Position numbers and translations under genes: made by a program
DNA from: CAILUG01 sp903844415
GTDB taxonomy: Bacteria; Pseudomonadota; Gammaproteobacteria; Pseudomonadales; Pseudohongiellaceae
DNA: 64,000 bases
Reading direction: 5' to 3'
NCBI GenBank assembly: GCA_947477655.1
Contig: CANJTS010000001.1
Span: forward strand, 248,001-312,000
The notes under the pieces: model-generated
Told to the model about the DNA's origin: nothing
What the model saw: the letters and a program-made list of their open reading frames with translations, nothing else
Databases searched by the model: none
Shown here: positions 34,585-43,161 of the stretch, piece by piece
Layout of the letters: every line of letters starts with the position of its first letter
Numbering within the stretch: the stretch's first letter is position 1

Positions 34585-35658
34585 ATGACTACTCCCGATT
34601 TCATAGCGCTCGCCGAACTCATCAAATTGTGGGGTCGTGAGCTGGGATTTCAGCAAGTCGGAATTGCCGATATTGATGTTGCCGAACATTCTGCTTATTT
34701 ACAGCAATGGCTGACGCAACATTATCACGGCGAAATGAGTTACATGCTCAATCATGCCAATTTACGCAGCCAGCCTGAGCAACTAGTGCCCGGCACTCTG
34801 CGCGTCATTTCAGCGCGGATGGACTACCTGCCCGTCGAAACACAAATGGTAGGTGTATTACAAAATCCTGAGCAGGCGTATGTGTCCCGCTACGCGCTTG
34901 GACGTGATTATCACAAACTCATCCGCCGTCGCTTGCAACAATTAGCCACCCGCATTCAGCAGCATATTGGTGAGTTTGGTTATCGCGCTTTTGTAGACAG
35001 CGCACCCGTGCTGGAACGAGCGCTGGCAGAAAAAGCCGGGCTGGGCTGGATCGGCAAAAACACCATGTTGATCAACAAACGTGCTGGTTCCTGGTTTTTT
35101 CTGGGAGAACTGTTTACTGATTTGCCACTGCCTACTGATATTAAAGCTGAATTTCATTGTGGTACTTGCACGGCGTGTTTGCAGGTGTGTCCGACTGATG
35201 CATTTGTAGGCCCGAATTTACTCGATGCCCGCAAGTGTATTTCCTATTTGACCATCGAATTGAAAACTGCCATTGCACCAGAACTTAGACCCTTGATGGG
35301 CAATCGGGTGTTTGGTTGTGATGATTGTCAGTTGTGCTGTCCTTGGAATAAATTTTCAGCAGCCACCCTGGAGCAGGATTTTTCCCCACGGCACAACCTA
35401 GATCGTGCTCAACTGGTGGAGTTATTTTTGTGGAGTGAAGCCGACTTTATACACAACACCGAAGGTTCGGCTATTCGACGCACAGGATATGAAAGCTGGT
35501 TACGCAATTTAGCTGTGGCTTTGGGCAATGCGCCGAGCACTGTGGAGGTAGTGTCAGCACTGCAAAGCCGGGCCGAACACGAATCTGCCTTGGTAAGGGA
35601 ACATGTGGCATGGGCCTTGGAGCAGCATCAAGCACTCCCATTGGCAGAGCAAAACTGA
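34585..35658 (+). CDS. queG: Epoxyqueuosine reductase
   Basis: Cobalamin- and 4Fe-4S-dependent enzyme that reduces epoxyqueuosine to queuosine in tRNA, the last step of queuosine synthesis. 357 aa. Two Fe-S clusters are marked by CGTCTACLQVCPTDAF and CDDCQLCCPWNKF; the N-terminal QueG part has ELGFQQVGIADID. C-terminal HEAT-like residues end the protein. It follows the DnaT-like gene by 21 nt. Confidence 0.95.
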   Translation: MTTPDFIALAELIKLWGRELGFQQVGIADIDVAEHSAYLQQWLTQHYHGEMSYMLNHANLRSQPEQLVPGTLRVISARMDYLPVETQMVGVLQNPEQAYVSRYALGRDYHKLIRRRLQQLATRIQQHIGEFGYRAFVDSAPVLERALAEKAGLGWIGKNTMLINKRAGSWFFLGELFTDLPLPTDIKAEFHCGTCTACLQVCPTDAFVGPNLLDARKCISYLTIELKTAIAPELRPLMGNRVFGCDDCQLCCPWNKFSAATLEQDFSPRHNLDRAQLVELFLWSEADFIHNTEGSAIRRTGYESWLRNLAVALGNAPSTVEVVSALQSRAEHESALVREHVAWALEQHQALPLAEQN

Positions 35659-35667
35659 GCATACGGT

Positions 35668-36123
35668 TTAATTGAGCACTGCCACCGTTAATTGACCCAC
35701 TTCCACTTTGGTAACTGCAACTTGAACACCAGCAGCAATTGAAGTTTCACTTTTCACTGACCAATCCACACCCGACATTCTGTAAGTAGTAAAGGTGGTT
35801 GCAGAAACCGCATCTGCCAGTACAAAAGTATGGCCGATAAAATCACCTTTCACATCCTTGACGCCGCCGCTGTCCTGTAAATTTTTCAACTGTTTCCACA
35901 AACTAACAGCAAACACTAGGGTCAATATTGCCACACTGCCAAACGCTACTAACATGGTGCTAGCCAACACACCAAGGGCCATAAGCATGCCGGTAACAAT
36001 ACAGGCAAGCCCTATAAAAAATAAAATGAACACGCTAAACCCGAACACACCCACTTCGATGACCAGCAGGGCAATACCCAGCACCACCAGCAAACTAGCG
36101 AAATTATTTGTCAGCCATGTCAT
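35668..36123 (-). CDS. NfeD-like membrane protein
   Basis: 151 aa: two or three membrane helices (about 5-75) and a C-terminal OB-fold-like domain (GDFIGHTFVLADAVS ... VQVAVTKVEVGQLTVAVL), the NfeD1b arrangement. NfeD proteins pair with SPFH proteins; here the start overlaps the end of the SPFH gene by 20 nt, so the pair is coupled. Role in membrane microdomain organisation or protein quality control is inferred from the family. Confidence 0.88.
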   Translation of the reverse strand: MTWLTNNFASLLVVLGIALLVIEVGVFGFSVFILFFIGLACIVTGMLMALGVLASTMLVAFGSVAILTLVFAVSLWKQLKNLQDSGGVKDVKGDFIGHTFVLADAVSATTFTTYRMSGVDWSVKSETSIAAGVQVAVTKVEVGQLTVAVLN

Positions 36124-37075
36124 TGCCTTTACTCGCTTTAGTCGTGTTATTTAGCTGATTAATAATAGTCATGGCTTGCGCGACCATGCTCGATGCATCT
36201 GTCGCATTGTCCGGTAACAACACCACAGTTGATTCTTTGGCAATGGCAAGTTTGGCCGCAATTGCTTTGGTGGCTAGGTCTAGCTGAATGGCTTTTTGAC
36301 CCGCGTCGGTATTCGCTGCTTCCCCAATTTTACGCAAAGCTGCTGCCTGTGCTTCAGCAACTGTAGTGATGGCCAATGCCTCACCCTGTGCTTTGAGAAC
36401 TTGCTGATCTTTTTGAGCTTCTGCTGCCAGAACTACTGCCGCTTTTTGTCCTTCGGCCACGTTGATGGCCGCTTGCCTGTCTCCTTCTGATTCAAGAATT
36501 TGCGCACGTTTTACGCGTTCTGCTTTCATCTGTGCTTCCATAGCAACCATGATGGAAGCCGGTGGCACAATGTCCTTGATCTCGTAACGCATCACCTGAA
36601 TACCCCAGGCAGCAGACGCCTGGTTAATGGCGTAGACGATGTTGGTATTGAGGTGGTCACGCTCTTCAAAGGTTTTATCCAACTCCATCTTGCCAAGTTC
36701 AGAACGCATGGTGGTTTGTGCTAACTGGGTAACGGCAAAAATATAATTGTCTACGCCGTAGGTGGCTTTGTAGGGATCGAGCACCCTGAAATACAACACC
36801 CCATCTACACTCAAAGATATATTGTCTTTGGTAATGCCACTTTGGCTTGGCACATCAACAGCCTGTTCCTTGAGCGAACGATCAGCTGAAATACGATCCA
36901 GAAATGGAATAATAAAGTTAAGACCAGCTTCTTTAGTTGAGTGATATTTTCCAAACCGCTCAACTACATAAGCACGGTTTTGCGGCACAAACTTGATACC
37001 CGTTTTCAGAATGACAATGACAAAAATCAATAACACACCTGGCACACTGAAAATTATGCTGAGAATTGTTTCCAT
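36104..37075 (-). CDS. SPFH/Band 7 (stomatin-like) membrane protein
   Basis: 323 aa QmcA-type stomatin homologue. One N-terminal membrane segment (residues 5-25), SPFH domain (FVPQNRAYVVERFGKYH, LDRISADRSLKEQAVDVPSQ, LGKMELDKTFEERDHLN) and a long Ala/Glu/Gln-rich coiled coil (about 200-260). Members oligomerise at the inner membrane; QmcA interacts with FtsH-type proteolysis. Operon with the NfeD gene downstream. Confidence 0.92.
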   Translation of the reverse strand: METILSIIFSVPGVLLIFVIVILKTGIKFVPQNRAYVVERFGKYHSTKEAGLNFIIPFLDRISADRSLKEQAVDVPSQSGITKDNISLSVDGVLYFRVLDPYKATYGVDNYIFAVTQLAQTTMRSELGKMELDKTFEERDHLNTNIVYAINQASAAWGIQVMRYEIKDIVPPASIMVAMEAQMKAERVKRAQILESEGDRQAAINVAEGQKAAVVLAAEAQKDQQVLKAQGEALAITTVAEAQAAALRKIGEAANTDAGQKAIQLDLATKAIAAKLAIAKESTVVLLPDNATDASSMVAQAMTIINQLNNTTKASKGNDMADK

Positions 37076-37266
37076 CGCTTACACCTTTTTACTCGTATGG
37101 TTTCTTAAGAGAAAATCGCTAAACAGCAAGTTGTACCAATATCCGACTGAACTTCGAATCAATCATAGCCACTGTCACTAAATTTTGCGCGAATTTTGTT
37201 AAATAATGGATATCGGTGCTGAGATTATCCTCAGGTATACTGGGGGTTCTTTAGTGGAATTCAACT

Positions 37267-37899
37267 ATGCACACCGACCATCCTTCTTTTCAAAATCTGC
37301 TGGTGCTTTGTCTAGCTTTTGTTAGTGGTTTCATCATCATGGCCATCGAACTACTCGGGGGCCGCATTCTGGCGCCCTATTTTGGCAGTAGTATTTATGT
37401 GTGGGGCAGCATCATTACTGTGTTCATGCTGTCTCTATCGATTGGTTATCTGCTGGGAGGACGTTTGTCTCTCAAAACGCCCAACCTGGTTCGTTATGGT
37501 TGTTTTTATGTTGGTGCCGCGCTGTTGTTGCTTCCTTTGATCTTGTGGAGCAACCAAATTATGGAAGCTTTGTTTTTGCAGATTGATGATCTGCGATATG
37601 GATCTTTGTTAGTGTCAATGCTCTTATTCTTTCTACCCACTGCAGTAATGGGCATGATTGCTCCTTACTCAGTGCGTTTGCTGGTCGTAGAATCAGAACG
37701 TAGTGGCCATGTTGCTGGCAACTTGTATTTTATTTCAACGCTCGGGAGCGCCATCGGTACATTGGCAACTTCTTTCTATCTGGTGTTGTGGTTTGAAGTG
37801 AACCAAATTCTCATCACCATGAGTATTACATTGGCACTGGCAGGCGTTATTGCCATAGTGTACGGATCGACAGCGGCCAAAAATTTAACCAGATCTTAA
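37267..37899 (+). CDS. Membrane domain of spermidine-synthase-like protein
   Basis: 210 aa with about six membrane helices. SGFIIMAIELLGGRILAPYFGSSIYVWGSII is the N-terminal signature of fused MFS/spermidine synthase-like proteins (seen as MAIELLGGRILAPYFGSS), and GNLYFISTLGSAIGTLATSF a second family signature. In many bacteria this part is fused to an AdoMet-binding spermidine-synthase domain; here that domain is a separate downstream gene. Function is unknown; the family may transfer aminopropyl or methyl groups at the membrane. Confidence 0.78.
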   Translation: MHTDHPSFQNLLVLCLAFVSGFIIMAIELLGGRILAPYFGSSIYVWGSIITVFMLSLSIGYLLGGRLSLKTPNLVRYGCFYVGAALLLLPLILWSNQIMEALFLQIDDLRYGSLLVSMLLFFLPTAVMGMIAPYSVRLLVVESERSGHVAGNLYFISTLGSAIGTLATSFYLVLWFEVNQILITMSITLALAGVIAIVYGSTAAKNLTRS

Positions 37900-37962
37900 A
37901 GTTACTTTTTGATAATTTATTATCCAGAGTCATTCTAGTTAAGGCAGGGTGAATCTTTCGTA

Positions 37963-38023
37963 GACCCGTGCGAATCCCTCCATAGCGCTCTAGTTCGCAT
38001 CCCTGCGAACAAAGGTCGTCGAA
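37963..38023. repeat. Second copy of palindromic repeat core
   Basis: A 61-base stretch aligns without gaps to 33265-33325; 40 of 61 positions are identical by hand alignment and 33 of 44 in the inner part. It contains a perfect hairpin GTTCGCA-TCCC-TGCGAAC (37993-38010). The corresponding pairs in the other copy change together (A-T to G-C and G-C to C-G), which points to a conserved stem. Confidence 0.7.
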
Positions 38024-38143
38024 GACTTTATCTGTGCAAGCCCTGACCCCTAGCCAAAGAGGTAAGTGAATGCCCCTCGTGTCAGACGCCAATTTCCTTG
38101 TTATGATCTGCCACCACTAATCTTGCTTCCCCAGATAAAATTC

Positions 38144-39067
38144 ATGCGTAACTCGTTATTATTCACCGCAAGCCTGGCTCAAAATTTTGCCGCTTTTTTA
38201 CTTTGCACAGCTGCCAGCATCAGTACCGCCCAAAGCCCTGCTCAGCTAATTCACCAAGAACGTTCGCTCTATCTCAATATTCTGGTCACTGAAGATGAAG
38301 ACCGCCGGTGTATGCGTTTTACTATCAGTGATCGCGGCGGTCAAAATCAGAGCTGCCGTTTTCTTACTGATTACGACAAATTAGTGTTTCCTTACGCCAA
38401 AATGGTGCTTTCCAGTCTGCTAGTACAAGACAACCCGCAACGTATTTTGATAGTGGGTCTGGGCGGAGGCACATTGGTGCACACTTATTCCACCCTGTTT
38501 CCACAAGCAGAAATTGTGATTGCCGAAATTGACGAAGCAGTGGTCAGAGTGGCGCAGGAATATTTTGATTTTATCGAAACACCAACTATCAAAGTAGCCA
38601 CTGAAGATGCCCGCGTATATGTAAAACGTGCTGCTGTGCGTGGAGAAAAATTCGATTTAGTTATTCTCGATGCTTTCAACGGCGAATATATCCCCGAACA
38701 CTTGATGAGCATGGAATTTCTTGCTGAAGTGAAATCATTATTGCCAGCAACAGGTATGCTGGTATCTAACACTTTTTCCACCAGCCGTTTGTATTCGGCA
38801 GAATCAGTAAGCTACAACCAAGTGTTTGGAAAGTTTTTCAACGTCAAAATGAATGGCACCGGCAACCGCATCATTATTGCGCCTATGCAAGCTCTGCCCG
38901 CTGCAGATGTTTTGCAACAACGTATCGCCGCACTGCAGCCACGCCTCGACCGTTTTGGCATAAACTTAACTGAATTTATCAAGTTTATGCACACAGAAAG
39001 TGACTGGGACACAACAGAACGGGCACTGACAGATCAGTATGCTCCAGCCAATTTGTTGAACAATTGA
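38144..39067 (+). CDS. Spermidine-synthase-like AdoMet-dependent protein
   Basis: 307 aa from ATG 38144. Starts with a hydrophobic leader (residues 1-30, TAQ), so it may be exported or anchored. The core is a spermidine-synthase fold: ERSLYLNILVTED, RFLTDYDKLVFPY, AdoMet loop ILIVGLGGGTLVHTY, acidic IAEIDEAVVRVA, TEDARVYVK and LDAFNGEYIPEHL. The canonical DSTDP-type active-site motif of SpeE is not present, so true spermidine synthase activity is uncertain. Paired with the membrane-domain gene upstream; the palindromic repeat lies between. Confidence 0.8.
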   Translation: MRNSLLFTASLAQNFAAFLLCTAASISTAQSPAQLIHQERSLYLNILVTEDEDRRCMRFTISDRGGQNQSCRFLTDYDKLVFPYAKMVLSSLLVQDNPQRILIVGLGGGTLVHTYSTLFPQAEIVIAEIDEAVVRVAQEYFDFIETPTIKVATEDARVYVKRAAVRGEKFDLVILDAFNGEYIPEHLMSMEFLAEVKSLLPATGMLVSNTFSTSRLYSAESVSYNQVFGKFFNVKMNGTGNRIIIAPMQALPAADVLQQRIAALQPRLDRFGINLTEFIKFMHTESDWDTTERALTDQYAPANLLNN

Positions 39068-39385
39068 CCATCTTGGCACGTGCAGTGGCAGCCAATATTC
39101 CACAAAAAACTGCATATTGACTGATCAAAGCGCGGCCTATCTTTTTTACTAAGCATTCCTCACCACCAAAATGAACGAATAGCAGCCAAAACACCGAGCT
39201 GAAAGATTAATCTTTTCAACGCTGGATGGCAGTGTGCCTATCCGTTCCGGGCAGGCTTTTGACTAGGGTTCGAGAATCCCAGCAAAATCATTTTTTTTGC
39301 ATGCTTTCCGTGGCTTAAGATAAGACCTATAGGCATACTAAGCATACGTTTGTTTAGCTAAAATAATAATTATTTGGGGGTAAAG
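39068..39385. other. Intergenic region upstream of the DUF1592 operon
   Basis: 318 bases with no gene. It contains a 14-base perfect palindrome (39202-39215), a T-rich run after GGGTTCGAGAATCCC (39265-39280) and a direct GCATAC pair. It must contain the operon promoter. Confidence 0.5.
39202..39215. promoter_or_regulatory. 14-bp perfect palindrome, possible operator
   Basis: AAAGATTAATCTTT, a perfect palindrome about 170 bases before the DUF1592 gene. Palindromes of this length commonly serve homodimeric repressors; no regulator gene is adjacent. Confidence 0.35.
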
Positions 39386-41842
39386 ATGGCTCGCCGTTCT
39401 GTCCATCAAAGTATACATTTGGCCATGCTGGCAGCCAGCGGGACGTTTTATGCTACCTCAGGTTTTTCTGCCGCCCCCGATTCACATCCTCAGTGGGACA
39501 CCATCCAAACTTACTGCACCGAATGCCACAACAGCGAAGACTGGGCTGGTGAAGTCGCGATGGATTCATTGAACCCCGAACAAATCCCCCAAGACGCCAA
39601 GATTTGGGAAGCTGCTATACGCAAATTACGCGGCGGCCAGATGCCCCCTCCTGGGGCCGAACACCGCCCGCAAAATACCGAAGTTGACCAGTTGGTTTCT
39701 TGGCTGGAGACCACCATTGATACAGCGGCCACGGCAGGCAATCTTCCCGCGGGGCGAGTTCCGCTGCGGCGTTTAAATCGCCGAGAATACGGCTACTCCA
39801 TCCGTGATTTGCTGGGCATTAACGTAAACGTGGCGACACTGCTGCCCGAAGACGACATGGAAGGTCGTTTCGACAACAACGCCGCTGCCCTACAAGTAAG
39901 CCCCGCCTTTATCGACCAATACCTAAACGCTGCTCGCACTATTGCCCATGATGCAGTCGGCGATCGCCGTCCGATCCCCATCATGGAAACTTACGGCAAT
40001 GTAGCTGACATGATCATTTCTCTACCACCCCGCGGTATTGATGGCACCGGCAGCCAGCAACGCCATAACCAAGGCATGCCTTTCGGCACACGCGGCGGCA
40101 TGAGCGTTGAGCACACGTTCCTCGCCGATGGTACCTATGAGTTAGCCATCGGCGATATGGCGCTGGCCCGTGAAGTGCCAAATATGGAATTTGAGAATAC
40201 CGTGCTCGCGTTGCTCGATGGCAAAGAGTTCTATCGTACTGTGGTGGGGGGCGATGCTGATCATAGATGGATCGACCAGATCCTTGACGACGCCGTGGCT
40301 CAAATTAACAACCGCCTGAAGAACATCCGTTTTCAGGCGACCGCTGGTCAGCACATCGTGACCGTCACCTTCTTGCAGCGTTCAATGGCGGAAAGCGACG
40401 AACGGGCTAGTATTCCTGCAATGGAGGGAGGTCAGGATCGTGTACACGCGGTGCATTCGTTGCAGGTGCGTGGCCCACTGGAAGTCACTGGCATGAGTGA
40501 CACTGAGAGCCGCAAGAAAATTTTTGTGTGTTATCCGCTTGAGACTGCTGAAGAAACGGCGTGCGCTCAACAGATCCTTTCCAATTTGGCAGCACGTGCG
40601 TTCCGCCGCCCGGTAACGGACGAAGATATGGGTCAGTTAATGGCGTTCTACGAGCGCAGTCGCCAGATCGGTGATTTTGAATCGGGCGTTCGCGATGCAC
40701 TGAGCGCAGTGCTGGTAAGTCCACATTTTATCTATCGCGCCGAAGAAGGTTTGTTTGACACCGAGACCAAGACTGTTAGCGACTTTGAGCTAGCTTCACG
40801 CCTGTCGTTCTTTATCTGGAGCAGCCTACCCGATGAAGAACTGCTGAATCTGGCTAACGCAGGAAAGCTCAACGATCCAAATGAGTTAAAAACCCAGGTG
40901 CAGCGCATGCTGGCAGATCCCAAATCCAAAACCTTAGTAAGCGACTTTGCTGCACAGTGGTTGAATTTGGCTAAGCTCAACGAGATTTCACCCAATCGCG
41001 GCATCTTTCGTAATGCCAGTGGAGCGCTGGATCCGCGCCCGATGTTCAAACAGGAATTGAATCTGTTTATAGACAGCATTCTACGCAGCGACCAAAGTGT
41101 GACCCGCTTGCTAGATGCCGATTACTCCTTCCTCAATGAACGGCTTGCGATGCATTACGGTATTGATAACGTCAAAGGTAGCCACTTCCGCAAAGTGATA
41201 CTGGAAAACCCAGTAAGGCATGGCTTGCTGGGCAAGGGCGGAATTCTGATGCTGACCGCCAACCCCAACCGCACCTCTCCAGTGTTGCGTGGCGCCTGGA
41301 TACTTGATCGCATTTTAGGTACACCACCCACCGATCCGCCTGCGGGTGTGGATGCATTTCCCGAAAACAGCGCAGGCAAAATTGCTAAAACAGTACGTGA
41401 CCGACTAGAACAGCATCGTGCCAACCCGACCTGCAACGGCTGCCACGGTGTAATGGATCCGCTTGGCCTTGCGCTGGAGAGTTTTGATACCGTTGGCCAG
41501 TTCCGCACCTATGATCCAGACACTCTGACAGCCATCGACACCAGCGGCGTGTTGCCGGATGGCACGCCAATCGCGGGACCAGTGGATCTGAACAAAGCAT
41601 TGGTCGCACGTTCCGACATGTTTGTGCGAGCTCTGACCGAGAACTTGATGACCTATGCACTCGGGCGCGAGGTCTCTTACAGTGACATGCCGGCAGTGCG
41701 CCAGATCGTGCGTAACGTGGCCGCAGACGGTAACCGTTTCGAAGCCATGGTTTACAACATAGTGCTCAGCAATGCATTCCTGATGCGCGAGCAGTTGTCC
41801 ACCTCACAAGACGAGTCTGCGCCACAACAAGCTTCTTTGTAA
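39386..41842 (+). CDS. DUF1592/DUF1588/DUF1585 cytochrome-like protein
   Basis: 818 aa exported protein; the start at ATG 39386 is set by GGGGGT about 8 nt upstream. A signal peptide is followed by a heme motif CTECH at residues 44-48 (PSCyt1-like), then the DUF1587-DUF1595-DUF1592-DUF1588-DUF1585 order: GRVPLRRLNRREYGYSIRDLLG, RAFRRPVTDEDM, LSFFIWSSLPDEELL, TSPVLRGAWILDRILGTPPTDPP, a second heme motif CNGCH near residue 683 in the DUF1588 part (NPTCNGCHGVMDPLGLALE) and TYALGREVSYSD. This family is widespread in Planctomycetes and Verrucomicrobia and its reaction is unknown. First of four genes. Confidence 0.88.
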   Translation: MARRSVHQSIHLAMLAASGTFYATSGFSAAPDSHPQWDTIQTYCTECHNSEDWAGEVAMDSLNPEQIPQDAKIWEAAIRKLRGGQMPPPGAEHRPQNTEVDQLVSWLETTIDTAATAGNLPAGRVPLRRLNRREYGYSIRDLLGINVNVATLLPEDDMEGRFDNNAAALQVSPAFIDQYLNAARTIAHDAVGDRRPIPIMETYGNVADMIISLPPRGIDGTGSQQRHNQGMPFGTRGGMSVEHTFLADGTYELAIGDMALAREVPNMEFENTVLALLDGKEFYRTVVGGDADHRWIDQILDDAVAQINNRLKNIRFQATAGQHIVTVTFLQRSMAESDERASIPAMEGGQDRVHAVHSLQVRGPLEVTGMSDTESRKKIFVCYPLETAEETACAQQILSNLAARAFRRPVTDEDMGQLMAFYERSRQIGDFESGVRDALSAVLVSPHFIYRAEEGLFDTETKTVSDFELASRLSFFIWSSLPDEELLNLANAGKLNDPNELKTQVQRMLADPKSKTLVSDFAAQWLNLAKLNEISPNRGIFRNASGALDPRPMFKQELNLFIDSILRSDQSVTRLLDADYSFLNERLAMHYGIDNVKGSHFRKVILENPVRHGLLGKGGILMLTANPNRTSPVLRGAWILDRILGTPPTDPPAGVDAFPENSAGKIAKTVRDRLEQHRANPTCNGCHGVMDPLGLALESFDTVGQFRTYDPDTLTAIDTSGVLPDGTPIAGPVDLNKALVARSDMFVRALTENLMTYALGREVSYSDMPAVRQIVRNVAADGNRFEAMVYNIVLSNAFLMREQLSTSQDESAPQQASL

Positions 41843-41878
41843 AAACTTACAGTGTGAATTGACCAGAGGATCGCGACC

Positions 41879-43159
41879 ATGTTCATCAGCAAAAAACACC
41901 TCTCAAGACGTATCCTGCTCAAAGGTGCGGGGGCAGCTATCTCCTTGCCACTGCTCGATGCAATGATTCCAGCATCTACTGCGCTGGCGCAAACTGCTGC
42001 TGCCCCCAACACACGCCTAGCCTATGTGTATTTTCCGCATGGCGCCGTAATGAAATACTGGGTGCCGCAGCAAACCGGTACCGGCTTCGAGTATTCACCC
42101 ATTCTGAAACCGCTGGAAAGCCTGAATGAATACGTCACAGTTGTCAGCGGTCTACGCAACAAAGGCGGGGAAAGCAGCAACCCACACGGCATCATCGAGG
42201 AAACCTGGTTGTCCTGCGTAGCGCCGGATGCTCGTGATCGCTCTGCCGACGGCACCCGCGGCATGTCAGCCGACCAGTTAGCCGCCAGAGTATTGGGCAC
42301 AAGCACAGCGTTGGCTTCGTTAGAACTGTGTGGCGAGCCCGGCGGTGCTATCAACTATCGTACACCGCAACAGTCGCTGCCGCTGGAAGGCAATCCACGC
42401 AAAGTGTTCTACACGATGTTCGGACAAGGAGATAACTACGATGACCGCATCGCCATTTTGGGTCACTCAGGCAGTCTGCTCGATTATGTGATGGAAGCCA
42501 CTAACAGTCTTAATCGCAAACTAGATCCAGCCGACCGCATCTTGGTCACCAACTACTTGGATTCGGTGCGTGAAATTGAAATCCGCATCCAAAAATTGGA
42601 AGACGGTGCACGTGAACTGAGCGCACTGCCTGACGCACCGCTTGGGCCACCGGATGACTTCAACGAATTACTGGACATACAATTTGAGATGATGGCTCTT
42701 GCATTCCAGAACAACCAGACTCGCGTGGCCTCGATGCGCATGATCAAGGAGGCCAGCATGCGTGTCTTTTCCAACGTCGGCGTGGACGAAGCCTTCCATC
42801 CACTTTCGCATCACCAAAACCAAGAATCCAGCTACGAGAAACTGGTGCGGGTACAACGTTACCAGACTGAGCGTGTCACTAAATTCGCGGAGCGCCTGAA
42901 GAACATACAGGATGGCGCAGGTTCAATCCTCGACCAGTCCATCATCCTATTCGGCAGCAACATGAGCAACAGCGACCTGCACAACAATGACCCGTTGCCT
43001 TCAGTTCTGATTGGCAAGGGTGGCGGCATAAAAGGTGGCCAGCATCTGGCGTATCCGCAGGACACCCCGCATGCACAGCTGCTGCACACTATGCTCGATC
43101 GTGCCGGTGTACAGGTAGACACCTTCGCCGACAGCCCCGGCCCTTTCTCGGAAGTGTAA
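41879..43159 (+). CDS. DUF1552 Tat-exported protein
   Basis: 426 aa. The N-terminus HLSRRILLKGAGAAISLPLLDAM is a twin-arginine (Tat) signal with RR at residues 10-11, so the protein is exported folded, probably with a cofactor. DUF1552 signatures: YFPHGAVMKYW, GLRNKGGESSNPHG, DQLAARVLG and HHQNQESSYEKLVRVQRYQTE. DUF1552 proteins are almost always paired with DUF1592/1585 proteins, as here; function unknown. 36 nt after the DUF1592 gene, 2 nt before the ankyrin gene. Confidence 0.9.
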   Translation: MFISKKHLSRRILLKGAGAAISLPLLDAMIPASTALAQTAAAPNTRLAYVYFPHGAVMKYWVPQQTGTGFEYSPILKPLESLNEYVTVVSGLRNKGGESSNPHGIIEETWLSCVAPDARDRSADGTRGMSADQLAARVLGTSTALASLELCGEPGGAINYRTPQQSLPLEGNPRKVFYTMFGQGDNYDDRIAILGHSGSLLDYVMEATNSLNRKLDPADRILVTNYLDSVREIEIRIQKLEDGARELSALPDAPLGPPDDFNELLDIQFEMMALAFQNNQTRVASMRMIKEASMRVFSNVGVDEAFHPLSHHQNQESSYEKLVRVQRYQTERVTKFAERLKNIQDGAGSILDQSIILFGSNMSNSDLHNNDPLPSVLIGKGGGIKGGQHLAYPQDTPHAQLLHTMLDRAGVQVDTFADSPGPFSEV

Positions 43160-43161
43160 AC

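Noticed and set aside
39260..39282. GGGTTCGAGAATCCC, like a tRNA T-arm
   Set aside because: It has an extra base and no acceptor or anticodon arms around it; it is not a tRNA.
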